A stretch of DNA of 64,000 nt from Jatrophihabitans_A lederbergiae (GCF_031845305.1 NZ_JAVREH010000015.1:1-64000); one strand, 5' to 3'; positions 42,901 through 51,524 are shown, numbered from the stretch's first letter. Program-made: numbers and translations. Notes: a model not told the origin generated them from the letters alone.

Positions 42901-42949
42901 CCGGCTCTATCCGATCGCCAGTGGATGGTGGCGGCGGAGTCTCAGTCAT
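39926..42949 (-). CDS. gyrA: DNA gyrase subunit A, interrupted by an in-frame mini-intein
   Basis: 1007 codons encode an 825-aa GyrA after protein splicing. The catalytic Tyr128 (AAMRY) is followed at once by the intein and then by TEARL, so splicing is needed to restore AAMRYTEARL, the strand-cleavage site. The breakage-reunion domain (HPHGDTSIYDTLVR), coiled coil and C-terminal beta-pinwheel with the GyrA-box (QRRGGKGVQG) are complete. With GyrB it introduces negative supercoils. The QRDR region is at SIYDTLVR: Ser90 and Asp93 look wild-type. Operon gyrB-gyrA-DUF3566. Confidence 0.97.
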   Translation of the reverse strand: MTETPPPPSTGDRIEPVDIQLEMQRSFLDYAMSVIVARALPDVRDGLKPVHRRVLYAMYDSGYRPDRGHVKCSRVVGDVMGNYHPHGDTSIYDTLVRLSQPWSMRAPLIDGQGNFGSPGNDPAAAMRYCVVGDTLVVTPDGDTPIAELVPDAASDSTTEVDFKVIGRDGAPVRVSAFHHSGEHPVLTVTAGGHSVTATENHPLLVVGRVHDVPTLMWKLLGEISHRDVLVLRRPESDQQSWASALPMLPDITAAYRSDPARHLPDDGGDPRQFSLAPVSSIVESGVQAVYSLRVDSTDHAFLTNGFVSHNTEARLTPLAMDMLRDIDEDTVDFKPNYDGRSQEPVVLPSRIPNLLVNGGGGIAVGMATNLPPHNLREVAAGVTWALDHPDATSEELLEQLMRDIPGPDFPTRGLIVGRDGIEEAYRTGRGSIRMRAVVTVEEDSRGRTILVITELPYQVNPDNLVANIADLAKEAKVGGIADINDESSDRIGMRIVVTLKRDAVAKVVLNNLYKHTQLQTTFGVTNLAIVDGVPRTLRLDQIVSYYVTHQVEVIVRRTQYRLRKAEERAHILRALLKALDALDAVIALIRGAASADAARTGLMELLDIDEIQAVAILDLQLRRLAALERLRIQEEAAEIEAKIADFKDILAKPGRQRQIIRDELNEIVDKYGDGRRTRLIAYDGDMSMEDLIAAEDVVVTITRTGYAKRTKTDLYRSQRRGGKGVQGAALKTDDLVAHFFVCSTHDWILFFTNKGRVYRTKTYDLPEANRNARGQHVANLLAFQPDEHIAEVITIKNYEVAPYLVLATKSGLVKKTKLTEFDSNRSGGIVAINLREEDELIDAALISPDDDLLLVSKLAQSIRFKADDDTLRPMGRATSGVIGMRFSGVDELLAMEVVQDGMEILIATDGGFAKRTKVEEYPIQGRGGKGVLTARIVSTRGALVGAMSVRPEDEVYAITSDGVVIRTSAGQVRRAQRQTMGVRLMNLPEGVNLVSIARNADEPEEQE
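42020..42565 (-). other. GyrA mini-intein (182 aa, no endonuclease)
   Basis: The insertion begins with Cys (CVVGDTLVVTPDGDTPIAEL) and ends FLTNGFVSHN, followed by Thr as the +1 nucleophile. Block A (CVVGDTLV), block B (VTATENHPLL with the TxxH pair), block F (YSLRVDSTDHAFL) and block G (NGFVSHN) are all present. At 182 aa it has no room for a LAGLIDADG domain. The site, directly after the active-site Tyr, is the one used by the Mycobacterium xenopi GyrA intein. Confidence 0.96.
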
Positions 42950-43043
42950 GGTGACCTTTCGTTCTAAGGCAGTTCAGAGCGCCGGACAGAAAGCCTTGAT
43001 GCCGTCGAGTTCCCGCGGAACCCGGCGGCAACGGACGGCGGCT

Positions 43044-44987
43044 CTAGATATCGAGGAAGCGGACGTCTTTGGCGTTGTTGACGATGAAGGACCGGCGCGC
43101 TTCGACGTCATCGCCCATCAATACCGAGAACAAGGAGTCGGCGGTCGCCGCGTCGTCCAGGGTGACCCGGAGCAGGACGCGGGTGGCCGGATCCATCGTG
43201 GTTTCCCACAGCTCGGTCGCGTTCATCTCACCGAGGCCCTTGTAACGCTGGATGGAGTCGCCGGCCGCACGCCGACGTCCCGCGGACTCGCCGGCCTCGA
43301 TCAAGCCGTCACGCTCGCGGTCGGAATACGCAAAATCCGGCTCGCCCTTGGACCACTTGATCTTGTACAGCGGCGGTTGCGAGAGGAAGACGCGCCCATT
43401 TTCGATCAGCGGGCGCATGAAGCGGAACAGCAGGGTCAACAACAGTGTGGTGATGTGCTGGCCGTCCACATCGGCGTCGGCCATCAGCACGATCTTGTGA
43501 TAGCGCAGCTTCGTCAGATCGAAATCGTCGTGGATACCCGTGCCCAGTGCAGTGATCAGCGACTGCACCTCGGTGTTCTTCAGCACCCGGTCGATGCGTG
43601 CCTTCTCGACGTTGATGATCTTTCCGCGAATGGGCAGGATCGCCTGGTACATCGAGTCCCGCCCGGACTTGGCCGAGCCACCCGCCGAGTCACCCTCGAC
43701 AATGTAGATCTCGCTCTTCTCGGGATCGGTCGACCGGCAGTCCGCCAATTTGCCCGGCAGCCCCATGGTGTCCAGGGCGTTCTTGCGGGCCAGCTTGCGA
43801 GCTTGCTGCGCAGCCTTGCGGGCACGTGCCGCCGAGGCCGCCTTGTTGACGATGGTCCGGCCCTCGGCGGGATTGCGCTCGAACCAATCGGTCAGCCACT
43901 CGTTACAGACCTTCTGGATGAACGATTTTGCCTCGGAATTGCCGAGCTTCGTCTTTGTCTGGCCCTCGAATTGCGGCTCTGCCATCTTGATCGAGATGAT
44001 CGCCGCCAAGCCTTCGCGGATATCGTCACCGGTCAGCTTGTCCTCGGTGGGCTTGAAGATCTTCTTCTCGGTGGCCCACTTGTTGACCACCGTCGTGAGC
44101 GCCGAGCGGAAGCCCTCTTCGTGGGTGCCGCCCTCATGGGTGTTGATGGTGTTGGCGAAGGTATAGACCGACTCGCCGTAGGACTCGTTCCACTGCAGCG
44201 CTATCTCGGCCGACATGCGCTGGGCCTTGTCCTCGGCCTCGAAATAGACCACGGAGTTGTGGATCGGTGATTTCGTCGCGTTCAGATGCTTGACGAAGTC
44301 GGCGATGCCGTTCTCGTAGTAGTACTTGACCTCGCGGGCCTCGTGCTCACCGCCCCGCTCGTCCTTGATGATGATGGTCAGCCGCTTGTTCAGGAACGCC
44401 ATCTCTTGCAGCCGACTGATGATCGTCTGATACGAGAACTCGACCGTCTCGAAGATGTTGACGTCCGGCCAGAACGTGACGGTCGTTCCGGTCTCGTTGC
44501 TCGGCTCACCCTTGTCCAGCGGAGCCGCCGGCTTCTGGTTGACGTAGGGCTGGCGCCAGACGTGGCCCTCACGCCTGATCTCGACCTCGAGCCGGGAGGA
44601 CAGCGCGTTCACCACCGAGATGCCGACGCCGTGCAGGCCGCCGGAGACCGCGTAGGAGTCGCTGTCGAACTTTCCGCCCGCGTGCAGGATGGTCAGGATC
44701 ACCTCGACGGCCGGCTTCTTCTGAGCGGTGTTCATACCGACCGGCATTCCACGGCCGTTGTCGACGACCCGGACACCGCCGTCAGCGAGCAGAGTGACCT
44801 CGATGCGATCGCAGAAGCCAGCCAGCGCCTCATCGACGGAGTTGTCGACGACCTCCCACACGAGGTGGTGCAGACCGCGCTCGCCCGTCGAGCCGATGTA
44901 CATACCGGGGCGTTTACGGACAGCTTCCAGGCCTTCGAGGACCGTGATCGAATCTGCTCCGTAGGAAGACGCAGTCTTAGCCGCCAC
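43044..44987 (-). CDS. gyrB: DNA gyrase subunit B
   Basis: 647 aa from GTG 44987, chosen because AAGGAG lies 8 nt upstream; the frame runs open to 45098. GHKL ATPase motifs: WEVVDNSVDEALAGF, VVDNGRGMPVG and VSGGLHGVGISVVNALS. The TOPRIM domain has YIVEGDSAGGSAKSGRD and the MADADVDGQH acidic triad. The C-terminus QRYKGLGEMNATELWETTMD is intact. No intein is present. It supplies ATP hydrolysis for GyrA. Confidence 0.97.
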   Translation of the reverse strand: MAAKTASSYGADSITVLEGLEAVRKRPGMYIGSTGERGLHHLVWEVVDNSVDEALAGFCDRIEVTLLADGGVRVVDNGRGMPVGMNTAQKKPAVEVILTILHAGGKFDSDSYAVSGGLHGVGISVVNALSSRLEVEIRREGHVWRQPYVNQKPAAPLDKGEPSNETGTTVTFWPDVNIFETVEFSYQTIISRLQEMAFLNKRLTIIIKDERGGEHEAREVKYYYENGIADFVKHLNATKSPIHNSVVYFEAEDKAQRMSAEIALQWNESYGESVYTFANTINTHEGGTHEEGFRSALTTVVNKWATEKKIFKPTEDKLTGDDIREGLAAIISIKMAEPQFEGQTKTKLGNSEAKSFIQKVCNEWLTDWFERNPAEGRTIVNKAASAARARKAAQQARKLARKNALDTMGLPGKLADCRSTDPEKSEIYIVEGDSAGGSAKSGRDSMYQAILPIRGKIINVEKARIDRVLKNTEVQSLITALGTGIHDDFDLTKLRYHKIVLMADADVDGQHITTLLLTLLFRFMRPLIENGRVFLSQPPLYKIKWSKGEPDFAYSDRERDGLIEAGESAGRRRAAGDSIQRYKGLGEMNATELWETTMDPATRVLLRVTLDDAATADSLFSVLMGDDVEARRSFIVNNAKDVRFLDI

Positions 44988-45253
44988 TCGGTACTCCTTC
45001 GTCTGGGCGTGCAGTGCGGGTGGGCGTACGGTGCGGGATGCTCGTGCCGCGGGGCTCTCAACGCCATTCTGAGCCCCCACCCGTGGGATCGACCTCATCA
45101 GTCTACTGGTGCCACTGACGTTCCGGTGCCGCGCAACACCCCTGGTGGCGACACAGAGCGATTTTGCGGCGCCGGGTGACTCGGGATACGAGCGCCATCG
45201 GAATGAAACCGCGGCGGCTCACCAAGGGTGTCTGCCGGGACGCTTCAGCCGGG

Positions 45254-45877
45254 TCAGCCGTAGGTGTCGCGGGCGCCGCGGCCGCCACGCATCGACCAGG
45301 GGCCGTGCTTCCACGATGGCGCGGAAGGTCCCGAGATGATCAGTTTGCGCACCATACCGGCGGGAAGTTCGCGAGAGATCCTGCCCAGGATCTGCGGTGC
45401 CATCAAGCGCAACTGGGTGGCCCAGGCCGTCGACTCCGCCGTGATCCGCAGCTCGGCGTCGACCAGGCTGACCGGATGGCAGCGACCGGCGATCTCCGGG
45501 CCCACCACCGAAGCCCACTGGCTCATCAGCCTCGCCTCCGCGAGCGGCGCGACCCAACCGAGCTCGCCGAACGAGGTGCCCACGATGTCGCCGAGCCGTG
45601 CCGGGTCCCGGCCGTCCGGCCGGGCACCGCTGTAGCCACCCGCCTGTGCGGCATTGCGCCGTCGGCGAGTGGCAAAGCTGCCGCGCCCTCGCGCGCCAGG
45701 CCGTCCGGATGACATCGCCCGCGCTGAGCGCAGCGCTCCTGACACCATGTCGCCCTGCTCCACAGCAGCATCCGCTTCTGTGGATAAGTCGTCTGATTCT
45801 GGGGGTAACTCTTCACCAGCCCCGGTAGAACGGTCACTGTCGCGATGGGTATCTTTTTCGTCGCTGTCACCTGACAC
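45254..45877 (-). CDS. DciA-like DUF721 protein
   Basis: 207 aa, GTG start overlapping the recF stop by 11 bp. The N-terminal 90 residues are charged and disordered; the DUF721 domain (about 95-185) opens LGDIVGTSFGELGW and contains QWASVVGPEIAGRCHPVSL. DUF721 proteins are the DciA helicase-loader/operator family that replaces DnaC in most bacteria; the position between recF and gyrB is standard in actinobacteria. A perfect DnaA box lies inside the coding sequence at 45779. Confidence 0.9.
   Translation of the reverse strand: MSGDSDEKDTHRDSDRSTGAGEELPPESDDLSTEADAAVEQGDMVSGALRSARAMSSGRPGARGRGSFATRRRRNAAQAGGYSGARPDGRDPARLGDIVGTSFGELGWVAPLAEARLMSQWASVVGPEIAGRCHPVSLVDAELRITAESTAWATQLRLMAPQILGRISRELPAGMVRKLIISGPSAPSWKHGPWSMRGGRGARDTYG
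45779..45787. promoter_or_regulatory. Perfect DnaA box inside the dciA-like gene
   Basis: TGTGGATAA (TTATCCACA on the coding strand), encoding part of DDLSTEAD in the disordered region of the DUF721 protein. About 3.5-4 kb from oriC. Binding is inferred from sequence. Confidence 0.45.
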
Positions 45878-47009
45878 GGCGCACCTCGCCGTCGCCGACG
45901 TCGTAGCGCGCTCCGGTCAGCAGCACCGGCACGTCCGCGATCTCAGCGGCAGAGATCAACACCTGCTCCGCCTTGCCGGCGATCGCGGCCAACTGGTCAC
46001 GCCTGGTGGCATCGAGTTCGGCGAAGACATCGTCGAGGATCAGCACCGGTTCGGCACCGTCGGAGGACAGCAGGTCATAGCAGGCGAGCCGGAGGGCGAG
46101 CGCCGCTGACCATCCCTCGCCGTGGCTGGCATAGCCGCGCAGCGGCAACTCGTTCAGGCCGAGGTCCAGGTCGTCGCGGTGCGGACCCACCAGGTTCACG
46201 CCACGTTCGATCTCTTGCGGGCGCGCTCGTGCCAACTCCGCCAGCAATGCTGCGGACAGGACCGAGGTCTCAGGAATCACAGCGGTGTCATTAGGCAGGG
46301 ACGCAGCAACCGAGCTGACATAACGAAGGGCCAGCCGGCCACTGGTGGGAGCGAGGTCGGCATAGGCCCGGACGGCATAGGGCGTCAGCGTGGCCACCAA
46401 CTCCAGCCGCGCCGCGAGCAGCTCCGCGCCGTGCTCGGCCAGGTGACCGTCCCAGACGTCCAGGGTCCGAAGGTCGCCGCTGCCACCAGCCCGGCGAGCG
46501 GCGCCCGCGGTCTTGAGCAGGGCGGCCCGCTGCTTGAGAACCCGTTCGTAATCGGCACGGACGCCGGCCAGCCGCGGGGCACGCTGCACCAGCACGTCGT
46601 CGAGAAACCGGCGGCGCTCGGACGGATCACCACGAACGATGGCCAGATCCTCCGGTGAGAACAGGACCGTGCGCAGGCCACCGAGAATGTCGCGAGGCCG
46701 GGGCACCGGACTGCGATTGAGCTTCGCCCGGTTGGCCCGGCCCGCGGTGATCTCGACCTCCAGTACGAGCTGGCGGCCGCCGGAGACCACCGCGGCCTGC
46801 ACCACTGCCCGCTCCGCGCCGGCTCGGATCAGCGGAGCATCGGCCGCCACCCGGTGACTGCCGAGGGTGGCCAGGTACCCGAGCGCCTCGAGGAGGTTGG
46901 TCTTGCCCTGGCCGTTCGCGCCGACCAGCACACTGGCCCCAGGCTCGAAGGCCACATCGGCTCGGGGCCAGCTACGGAAGTCGGCGACGCTCAGGTGTTC
47001 GACATACAT
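45867..47009 (-). CDS. recF: DNA replication and repair protein RecF
   Basis: 380 aa, ATG 47009. SMC-like ABC ATPase that loads RecA at gaps. Walker A VGANGQGKTNLLEAL; signature region LLAELARARPQEIERG then GPHRDDLDLGL; Walker B VLILDDVFAELDATRRDQL. The usual RecF opening (MYVEHLSVADFRSW) confirms the start. It follows gnd on the same strand. Confidence 0.96.
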   Translation of the reverse strand: MYVEHLSVADFRSWPRADVAFEPGASVLVGANGQGKTNLLEALGYLATLGSHRVAADAPLIRAGAERAVVQAAVVSGGRQLVLEVEITAGRANRAKLNRSPVPRPRDILGGLRTVLFSPEDLAIVRGDPSERRRFLDDVLVQRAPRLAGVRADYERVLKQRAALLKTAGAARRAGGSGDLRTLDVWDGHLAEHGAELLAARLELVATLTPYAVRAYADLAPTSGRLALRYVSSVAASLPNDTAVIPETSVLSAALLAELARARPQEIERGVNLVGPHRDDLDLGLNELPLRGYASHGEGWSAALALRLACYDLLSSDGAEPVLILDDVFAELDATRRDQLAAIAGKAEQVLISAAEIADVPVLLTGARYDVGDGEVRRVR

Positions 47010-47033
47010 CGAGAGAGGCGTCCGCAGTGGGGA

Positions 47034-47957
47034 TCAGCGGGAACCGGGTGCGATGGCGTCGGATGCCGAGACCGATCCGGCTGTCTCCACGGCGTGGCCG
47101 CCGAACTGGTTGCGCAGAGCGGCCACCATCTTCATGGCGGGTGAATCGTCCTGCCGCGAGGCGAAGCGGGCGAACAGCGCGGCGGTGATCACCGGCAACG
47201 GCACGGCGTTGTCGATGGCGGCCTCGACCGTCCACCGGCCCTCGCCGGAGTCCTCGGCGTACCCGCGCAGCTTGCTCAACCCGGGGTCGGACTCGAGCGC
47301 GAGCACCGCGAGGTCGAGCAGCCAGGACCGGATGACCGTGCCTTGCTGCCAGGACTTGATGGTTTCGGTGACGTTCTCGATCAACGGCGACGCGGCCATC
47401 AGCTCGTAGCCTTCGGCGTAGGCCTGCATCATGCCGTACTCGATGCCGTTGTGGACCATCTTCGCGAAGTGACCGGCACCGACAGTGGGGCCGGCGTGTA
47501 CGAAGCCGCCCTCACCCTCGGGCTTCAGGGCATCGAACACCGGCTGGATCCGGGCGACATTCTCCGGCGCCCCACCCACCATCAGCGCGTAGCCGTTCTT
47601 CAGGCCCCATACGCCGCCGGACACGCCCGCGTCGACGAAGCCGATCCCCTTCGCGCCGAGCTCCTCGGCATGCCGGGCGTCATCGGTGTACTTGGAGTTG
47701 CCACCGTCGATGACGATGTCACCTTCGCTGAGCAGGTCGCCCAGGGCATTGACGGTCTGGTCGGTCGGACCCCCCGCGGGCACCATGACCCAGACGGCTC
47801 GGGGGGCGGACAGCTTCTGCACCAGCTCTTCGAGGGAGGCCACGTCCCGCGCCGAGGCGGGCGACCGGTCGAAGCCGACGACGGTGTGGCCACCGTCGCG
47901 GATTCGCTGGGCCATGTTTCCGCCCATTTTCCCTAGGCCGATCAGTCCGATTTCCAT
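47034..47957 (-). CDS. gnd: 6-phosphogluconate dehydrogenase, decarboxylating (short form)
   Basis: 307 aa, the short class, not the 470-aa one. Rossmann loop IGLGKMGGNMAQR; beta-2 ends VVGFDRSP, where an aspartate suggests NAD+ over NADP+ preference (inference). Substrate and catalytic residues lie in DAGVSGGVWG and GAGHFAKMVHNGIEYG (Lys and Asn). Oxidises 6-phosphogluconate to ribulose-5-phosphate in the pentose phosphate path. Placement between dnaN and recF is characteristic of actinobacteria. Confidence 0.95.
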   Translation of the reverse strand: MEIGLIGLGKMGGNMAQRIRDGGHTVVGFDRSPASARDVASLEELVQKLSAPRAVWVMVPAGGPTDQTVNALGDLLSEGDIVIDGGNSKYTDDARHAEELGAKGIGFVDAGVSGGVWGLKNGYALMVGGAPENVARIQPVFDALKPEGEGGFVHAGPTVGAGHFAKMVHNGIEYGMMQAYAEGYELMAASPLIENVTETIKSWQQGTVIRSWLLDLAVLALESDPGLSKLRGYAEDSGEGRWTVEAAIDNAVPLPVITAALFARFASRQDDSPAMKMVAALRNQFGGHAVETAGSVSASDAIAPGSR

Positions 47958-48039
47958 AGCAGTCCTCCCGGTCTCTGTGGGCGCTCGCCCTCGATTTACA
48001 CCGTAGCCGCGAGGGGCTCGCGAACGCAGGCCACCCCGC

Positions 48040-49176
48040 TCAGCCCGGCATTCGGACGGGCATGATCAAGTACGTGTAGTCCGACGGACCCGAGGCTGCC
48101 CCCGGCGCGCCGGCCGGCCGGATGATCGCCGGTTTCGTCGGGGTGGTGAAGAACAACCGTGCGACAGGCTCTTCGATGGCACCGAGTCCCTCCAGCAGGA
48201 ACGTCGGATTGAACGCGGTGGTGATCTCGTCGCCATTGAAGTCTGCATCGAGGTTCTCTTCGGCGCGGCCCTCGTCGTCGCCGCCGGCGGTCAGTGTGAG
48301 GCCTCCGTCGGAGAATTGCAGCCGCACCGGGTTACCGCGGTCAGCCACCAGGGCTACCCGCTTCACGGACTCGATCAGGGCCACGACCTGCACGTCCGCG
48401 GTCACCGAGAACTCCGTCGGCAGCAACGTCCGATAGGGCGGGAACTGCGCGTCGAGCAGCCGGGTGGTCGTGCGGCGCCCGGTGCCGGAGAAGCCGATGA
48501 TGCCCTCGCCATTCCCGGAGTTCGAGAGCGAGATGGTCAGCTCGGCCTCGGACGTCAGACTCTTGGCGGCATCGTTGAGCGTGCGCGCTGGCACCAGCAC
48601 CTGGGCATTGGCGCTCTCGGGGGTGACCGGGTTCCAGTTCAGCTCCCGGATCGCCAGCCGGTAGCGGTCGGTCGCCGCCAGGGTCAGCCGGTCGCCGTCG
48701 ATCTCGAACCGGACTCCCGTCAGCATCGGCAGCGTATCGTCCTTGCCCGCGGCGATGGCCACCTGCGCCGCGGCCCGGGCGAACACCGAACTCAGGACGG
48801 TCCCGGCGGTAGTGGGCAGCTCCGGCAGCCGGGGGTAGTCCTCGTCCGGCATGGTCGGGAGGGTGAAGCGGGAACTGCCGCAGCTGATGGTCACCCGTGA
48901 GCCGTCGGCGGTGAACTCCACCGGATGCGCCGGCAGGGATTTGCTGATGTCGGCGAGTAGCCTGCCAGAAACCAGCGCCCGGCCGGCGGAACCGGCCGTG
49001 ACGTCCAGGCGCGCCTGGGTCGACACCTCGTAGTCGAAGCCCGAAATCGAGAGCTGGTCATCGCCGACCTCGAGCAGCAGCCCCGCCAGGACGGGGGCCG
49101 CCGGCCGTGCGGGCAGGCTACGAGCCGACCAGGCCACGGCTTCGGCGAGTGCGTCCCGCTCGATTCGGAACTTCAT
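48040..49176 (-). CDS. dnaN: DNA polymerase III sliding clamp (beta subunit)
   Basis: 378 aa, ATG 49176 (KFRIERDALAEAVAWSARSL). Three clamp domains of about 125 aa each; the C-terminal YLIMPVRMPG matches the family terminus and forms part of the binding pocket for clamp-interacting proteins. It forms the ring that tethers polymerase to DNA. Starts on the far side of the oriC region from dnaA. Confidence 0.97.
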   Translation of the reverse strand: MKFRIERDALAEAVAWSARSLPARPAAPVLAGLLLEVGDDQLSISGFDYEVSTQARLDVTAGSAGRALVSGRLLADISKSLPAHPVEFTADGSRVTISCGSSRFTLPTMPDEDYPRLPELPTTAGTVLSSVFARAAAQVAIAAGKDDTLPMLTGVRFEIDGDRLTLAATDRYRLAIRELNWNPVTPESANAQVLVPARTLNDAAKSLTSEAELTISLSNSGNGEGIIGFSGTGRRTTTRLLDAQFPPYRTLLPTEFSVTADVQVVALIESVKRVALVADRGNPVRLQFSDGGLTLTAGGDDEGRAEENLDADFNGDEITTAFNPTFLLEGLGAIEEPVARLFFTTPTKPAIIRPAGAPGAASGPSDYTYLIMPVRMPG

Positions 49177-49607
49177 GAACCCTCCACTGTCATCAGCCGA
49201 ACCTGTTCAGCTCGGCCCGTGCGCTACATCTTGCTGTAGTTCATTCCTGGCGGCCCGGCGGGGTGGGGCACCCCGTCTGCACTCGTCCTGGCCGGAATGC
49301 CCGTCCGGCCTGCTCAGCGTCCACAATCCCCAGCAGCAGTATGTGGGGGCTTTTTCTCTCTCAATAGAACTAAGCCATCGTCGTCATCAGGGCTGTGGAC
49401 ACTGTGGGCAACGACCGCGAGCCCAGTAGAACAGGCACCTCGTGGTGTGGGTAACCGGTCGACGAGCTGGGGGAATCCGCGTCGGCGCGGTGGACGCCGG
49501 ATGAACCGTGCACACCGTCTACAGCAACGCCGGTGTTTTTCCACACGGCTACCCACATTTGTGGAATCGGTTCAGCGGCTCGTCGGCCGGCCGCTTGCGC
49601 CGGAATG
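49177..49607. other. Replication origin oriC (dnaA-dnaN intergenic region)
   Basis: 431 bp without a gene between dnaN and dnaA, the standard actinobacterial origin location. DnaA-box-like nonamers with one or two mismatches: TGTGGACAC 49394-49402, TGTGGGCAA 49403-49411, TGTGGGTAA 49446-49454, TTTTCCACA 49537-49545, CTACCCACA 49549-49557. A pyrimidine-rich and AT-richer stretch (TTTTTCTCTCTCAATAGAAC, 49351-49370) may be an unwinding element. No perfect TTATCCACA was found here. Confidence 0.8.
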
Positions 49608-51113
49608 TCACGCCCGGGCACGAGACCGGATCCGGCTCGTCAGCTCGGTGATCTGGTTGTAGACGTTGCGGCGCTCGGTCATCAGTGACCGGATCTTGCG
49701 CTCGGCGTGCATCACCGTCGTGTGGTCGCGGCCGCCGAAGGTCTGCCCGATCTTGGGCAGTGACAGTTCCGTCAACTCGCGGCAGAGGTACATGGCGATC
49801 TGACGGGCCGAGACGAGCACCCTGGTACGGGAACTGCTGGTGAGGTCCTCGAGCGTGATGCCGAAGTACTCCGCGGTGACAGCCATGATCGTGGAGGCCG
49901 TAATGTCGGGGCGGTCCGACTCCGAGATCAGGTCCTTCAGCACGATCTCGGCCAGCTTGAGGTCGATGTCCTGCTTGTTGAGGCTGCCGAACGCGACGAC
50001 CCGGATGAGGGCGCCCTCGAGTTCGCGGATATTGCTCTGGATCTTCGAGGCGATGAACTCCATGACGCCCGGTTGCAGCGTCATGCCGTCCTTGGCGGCC
50101 TTCTTGCGGAGGATCGCGATGCGCAACTCGAGGTCGGGCGCCTGGACGTCGGTGATCAGACCGGACTTGAACCGGGTCACCAGACGGTTCTGCAGGCCGG
50201 ACAGTTGCTCTGGCTTGCGGTCGCACGAGATGACGATCTGCTTGTTGGCCAGCTGCAGGGTGTTGAACGTGTGGAAGAACGCCTCCTGGGTCTGCTCGGC
50301 CCGCTCCAGGAACTGGATGTCGTCGATCAGCAGCAGGTCGACGTCGCGGTACCGCCGCTGGAACGACTGGACGTCGTTCACCCGGACGGAGTTGATGAAG
50401 TCGTTGGTGAACTCTTCGCTGGAGACGTAGCGAACCCGCATCGAGGGGTCGAGCCGGCGGCCGTAGGTGCCGATCGCATGCAGCAGGTGCGTCTTGCCGA
50501 GACCGGACTCGCCGTAGATGAAGAGCGGGTTGTAGGCCTTGGCCGGAGCCTCGGCGACAGCTACCGCGGCCGCGTGCGCGAAACGATTGGACGAGCCGGG
50601 TACGAACGTCTCGAAGGTGTACTTCGGATTGAGCCGAGCCTCGTGGTCGACGCGGACCATGCCAGAGTTCAACCCGTCGGAGTACCTGCCGAACCCGGTT
50701 CGAGGGTCGCCGTGGTTCAGCCGGTCGGGACGATCATCGAAACGGTGCTCGTCGGGACGGTCGGCGAAGCGGTCGTAGGTGTCGACCTCGTCCAGCTCCG
50801 AATCCGGCTCGAGCTCGGGGGTCGCCACCATCACCGGACGATCGGTGGAGTCCATCGGCTGGATGGTCACCGCCATGTTGATCTGGCGCCCCAAGGCCTC
50901 GGTGAGGGTGGCGGTGATCAGAGGCCGGAGGTTGTTCTCGAGGTACTCCTTGGCGTAGGTGTTCGGCGCCGCGAGCAGCGCCGTGTCCTCGAGCAAGCCG
51001 ATCGGTCGGGTCAGGCTGAGCCAGGCACGCTGATGAGGCCGCACGGAAGGATCATCGAGCTGGTTGATCGCACGATTCCAGACGTCGGCGAGATCGGCCA
51101 GTTCGTCCGCCAC
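49608..51113 (-). CDS. dnaA: Chromosomal replication initiator DnaA
   Basis: 501 aa, GTG 51113 with AGGGAG upstream. Domain I about 1-90; domain II a long Asp/Arg-rich linker (YDRFADRPDEHRFDDRPDRL), larger than in E. coli, as in other actinobacteria; domain III AAA+ with Walker A GESGLGKTHLLHAIG and Walker B LLLIDDIQFLERAEQTQEA; domain IV with the DnaA-box-binding signature FGGRDHTTVMHAERKI. Initiates replication at oriC just downstream. Confidence 0.98.
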   Translation of the reverse strand: MADELADLADVWNRAINQLDDPSVRPHQRAWLSLTRPIGLLEDTALLAAPNTYAKEYLENNLRPLITATLTEALGRQINMAVTIQPMDSTDRPVMVATPELEPDSELDEVDTYDRFADRPDEHRFDDRPDRLNHGDPRTGFGRYSDGLNSGMVRVDHEARLNPKYTFETFVPGSSNRFAHAAAVAVAEAPAKAYNPLFIYGESGLGKTHLLHAIGTYGRRLDPSMRVRYVSSEEFTNDFINSVRVNDVQSFQRRYRDVDLLLIDDIQFLERAEQTQEAFFHTFNTLQLANKQIVISCDRKPEQLSGLQNRLVTRFKSGLITDVQAPDLELRIAILRKKAAKDGMTLQPGVMEFIASKIQSNIRELEGALIRVVAFGSLNKQDIDLKLAEIVLKDLISESDRPDITASTIMAVTAEYFGITLEDLTSSSRTRVLVSARQIAMYLCRELTELSLPKIGQTFGGRDHTTVMHAERKIRSLMTERRNVYNQITELTSRIRSRARA

Positions 51114-51209
51114 TTGGTGTTCACTCCCTTGGTCAGTGCGCTCACTGCTGCGCGGCGACCCGGCCGACCGGGTGGAGAACGGCGCAACGGCCCCACCGTC
51201 GCGGACCGA

Positions 51210-51242
51210 GTATCCACACCATTATCCACAGTATGTGGAGAA
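51210..51242. promoter_or_regulatory. DnaA-box cluster upstream of dnaA
   Basis: Perfect TTATCCACA at 51222-51230, flanked by one-mismatch copies GTATCCACA (51210-51218) and, reversed, TGTGGAGAA (51234-51242). About 100-130 bp upstream of the dnaA start, fitting DnaA autoregulation or an extended origin. Confidence 0.75.
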
Positions 51243-51494
51243 CCCAAGAGCCACGGCGACCGCATCGATCGTCGTGAGCATTCAGGTCGGCACTGGTTTG
51301 TATGAGCCGACAACGTAACAGCGAGAGGCGCTAACTCACAATGGGCGCTGTGGCCTGGAGGCCTCGTTCTCGGCGTGTCGTCCCGTCCTGCCTGGGCTGG
51401 CGGATATTTTCGAGGGCTCGGCACGATAGCTCAGGCGGCGGTCAGGTGGGCGTCATGCGGCCAGGTGTGCGACGGGTCGTGCGGTGACCCCGGT

Positions 51495-51524
51495 TTGACC
51501 CTGACCGGGGTCAATCCGTACCGT
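51495..51524 (+). promoter_or_regulatory. rpmH: Predicted rpmH promoter with embedded inverted repeat
   Basis: A -35 TTGACC (51495-51500), 18-bp spacer and -10-like TACCGT (51519-51524). The -35 starts an inverted repeat TTGACCC (51495-51501) / GGGTCAA (51508-51514), so a dimeric regulator could sit on the promoter. Predicted by eye only. Confidence 0.4.

Noticed and set aside
43044..44987. Second intein in GyrB
   Set aside because: All GyrB motifs run without interruption and the length is normal.
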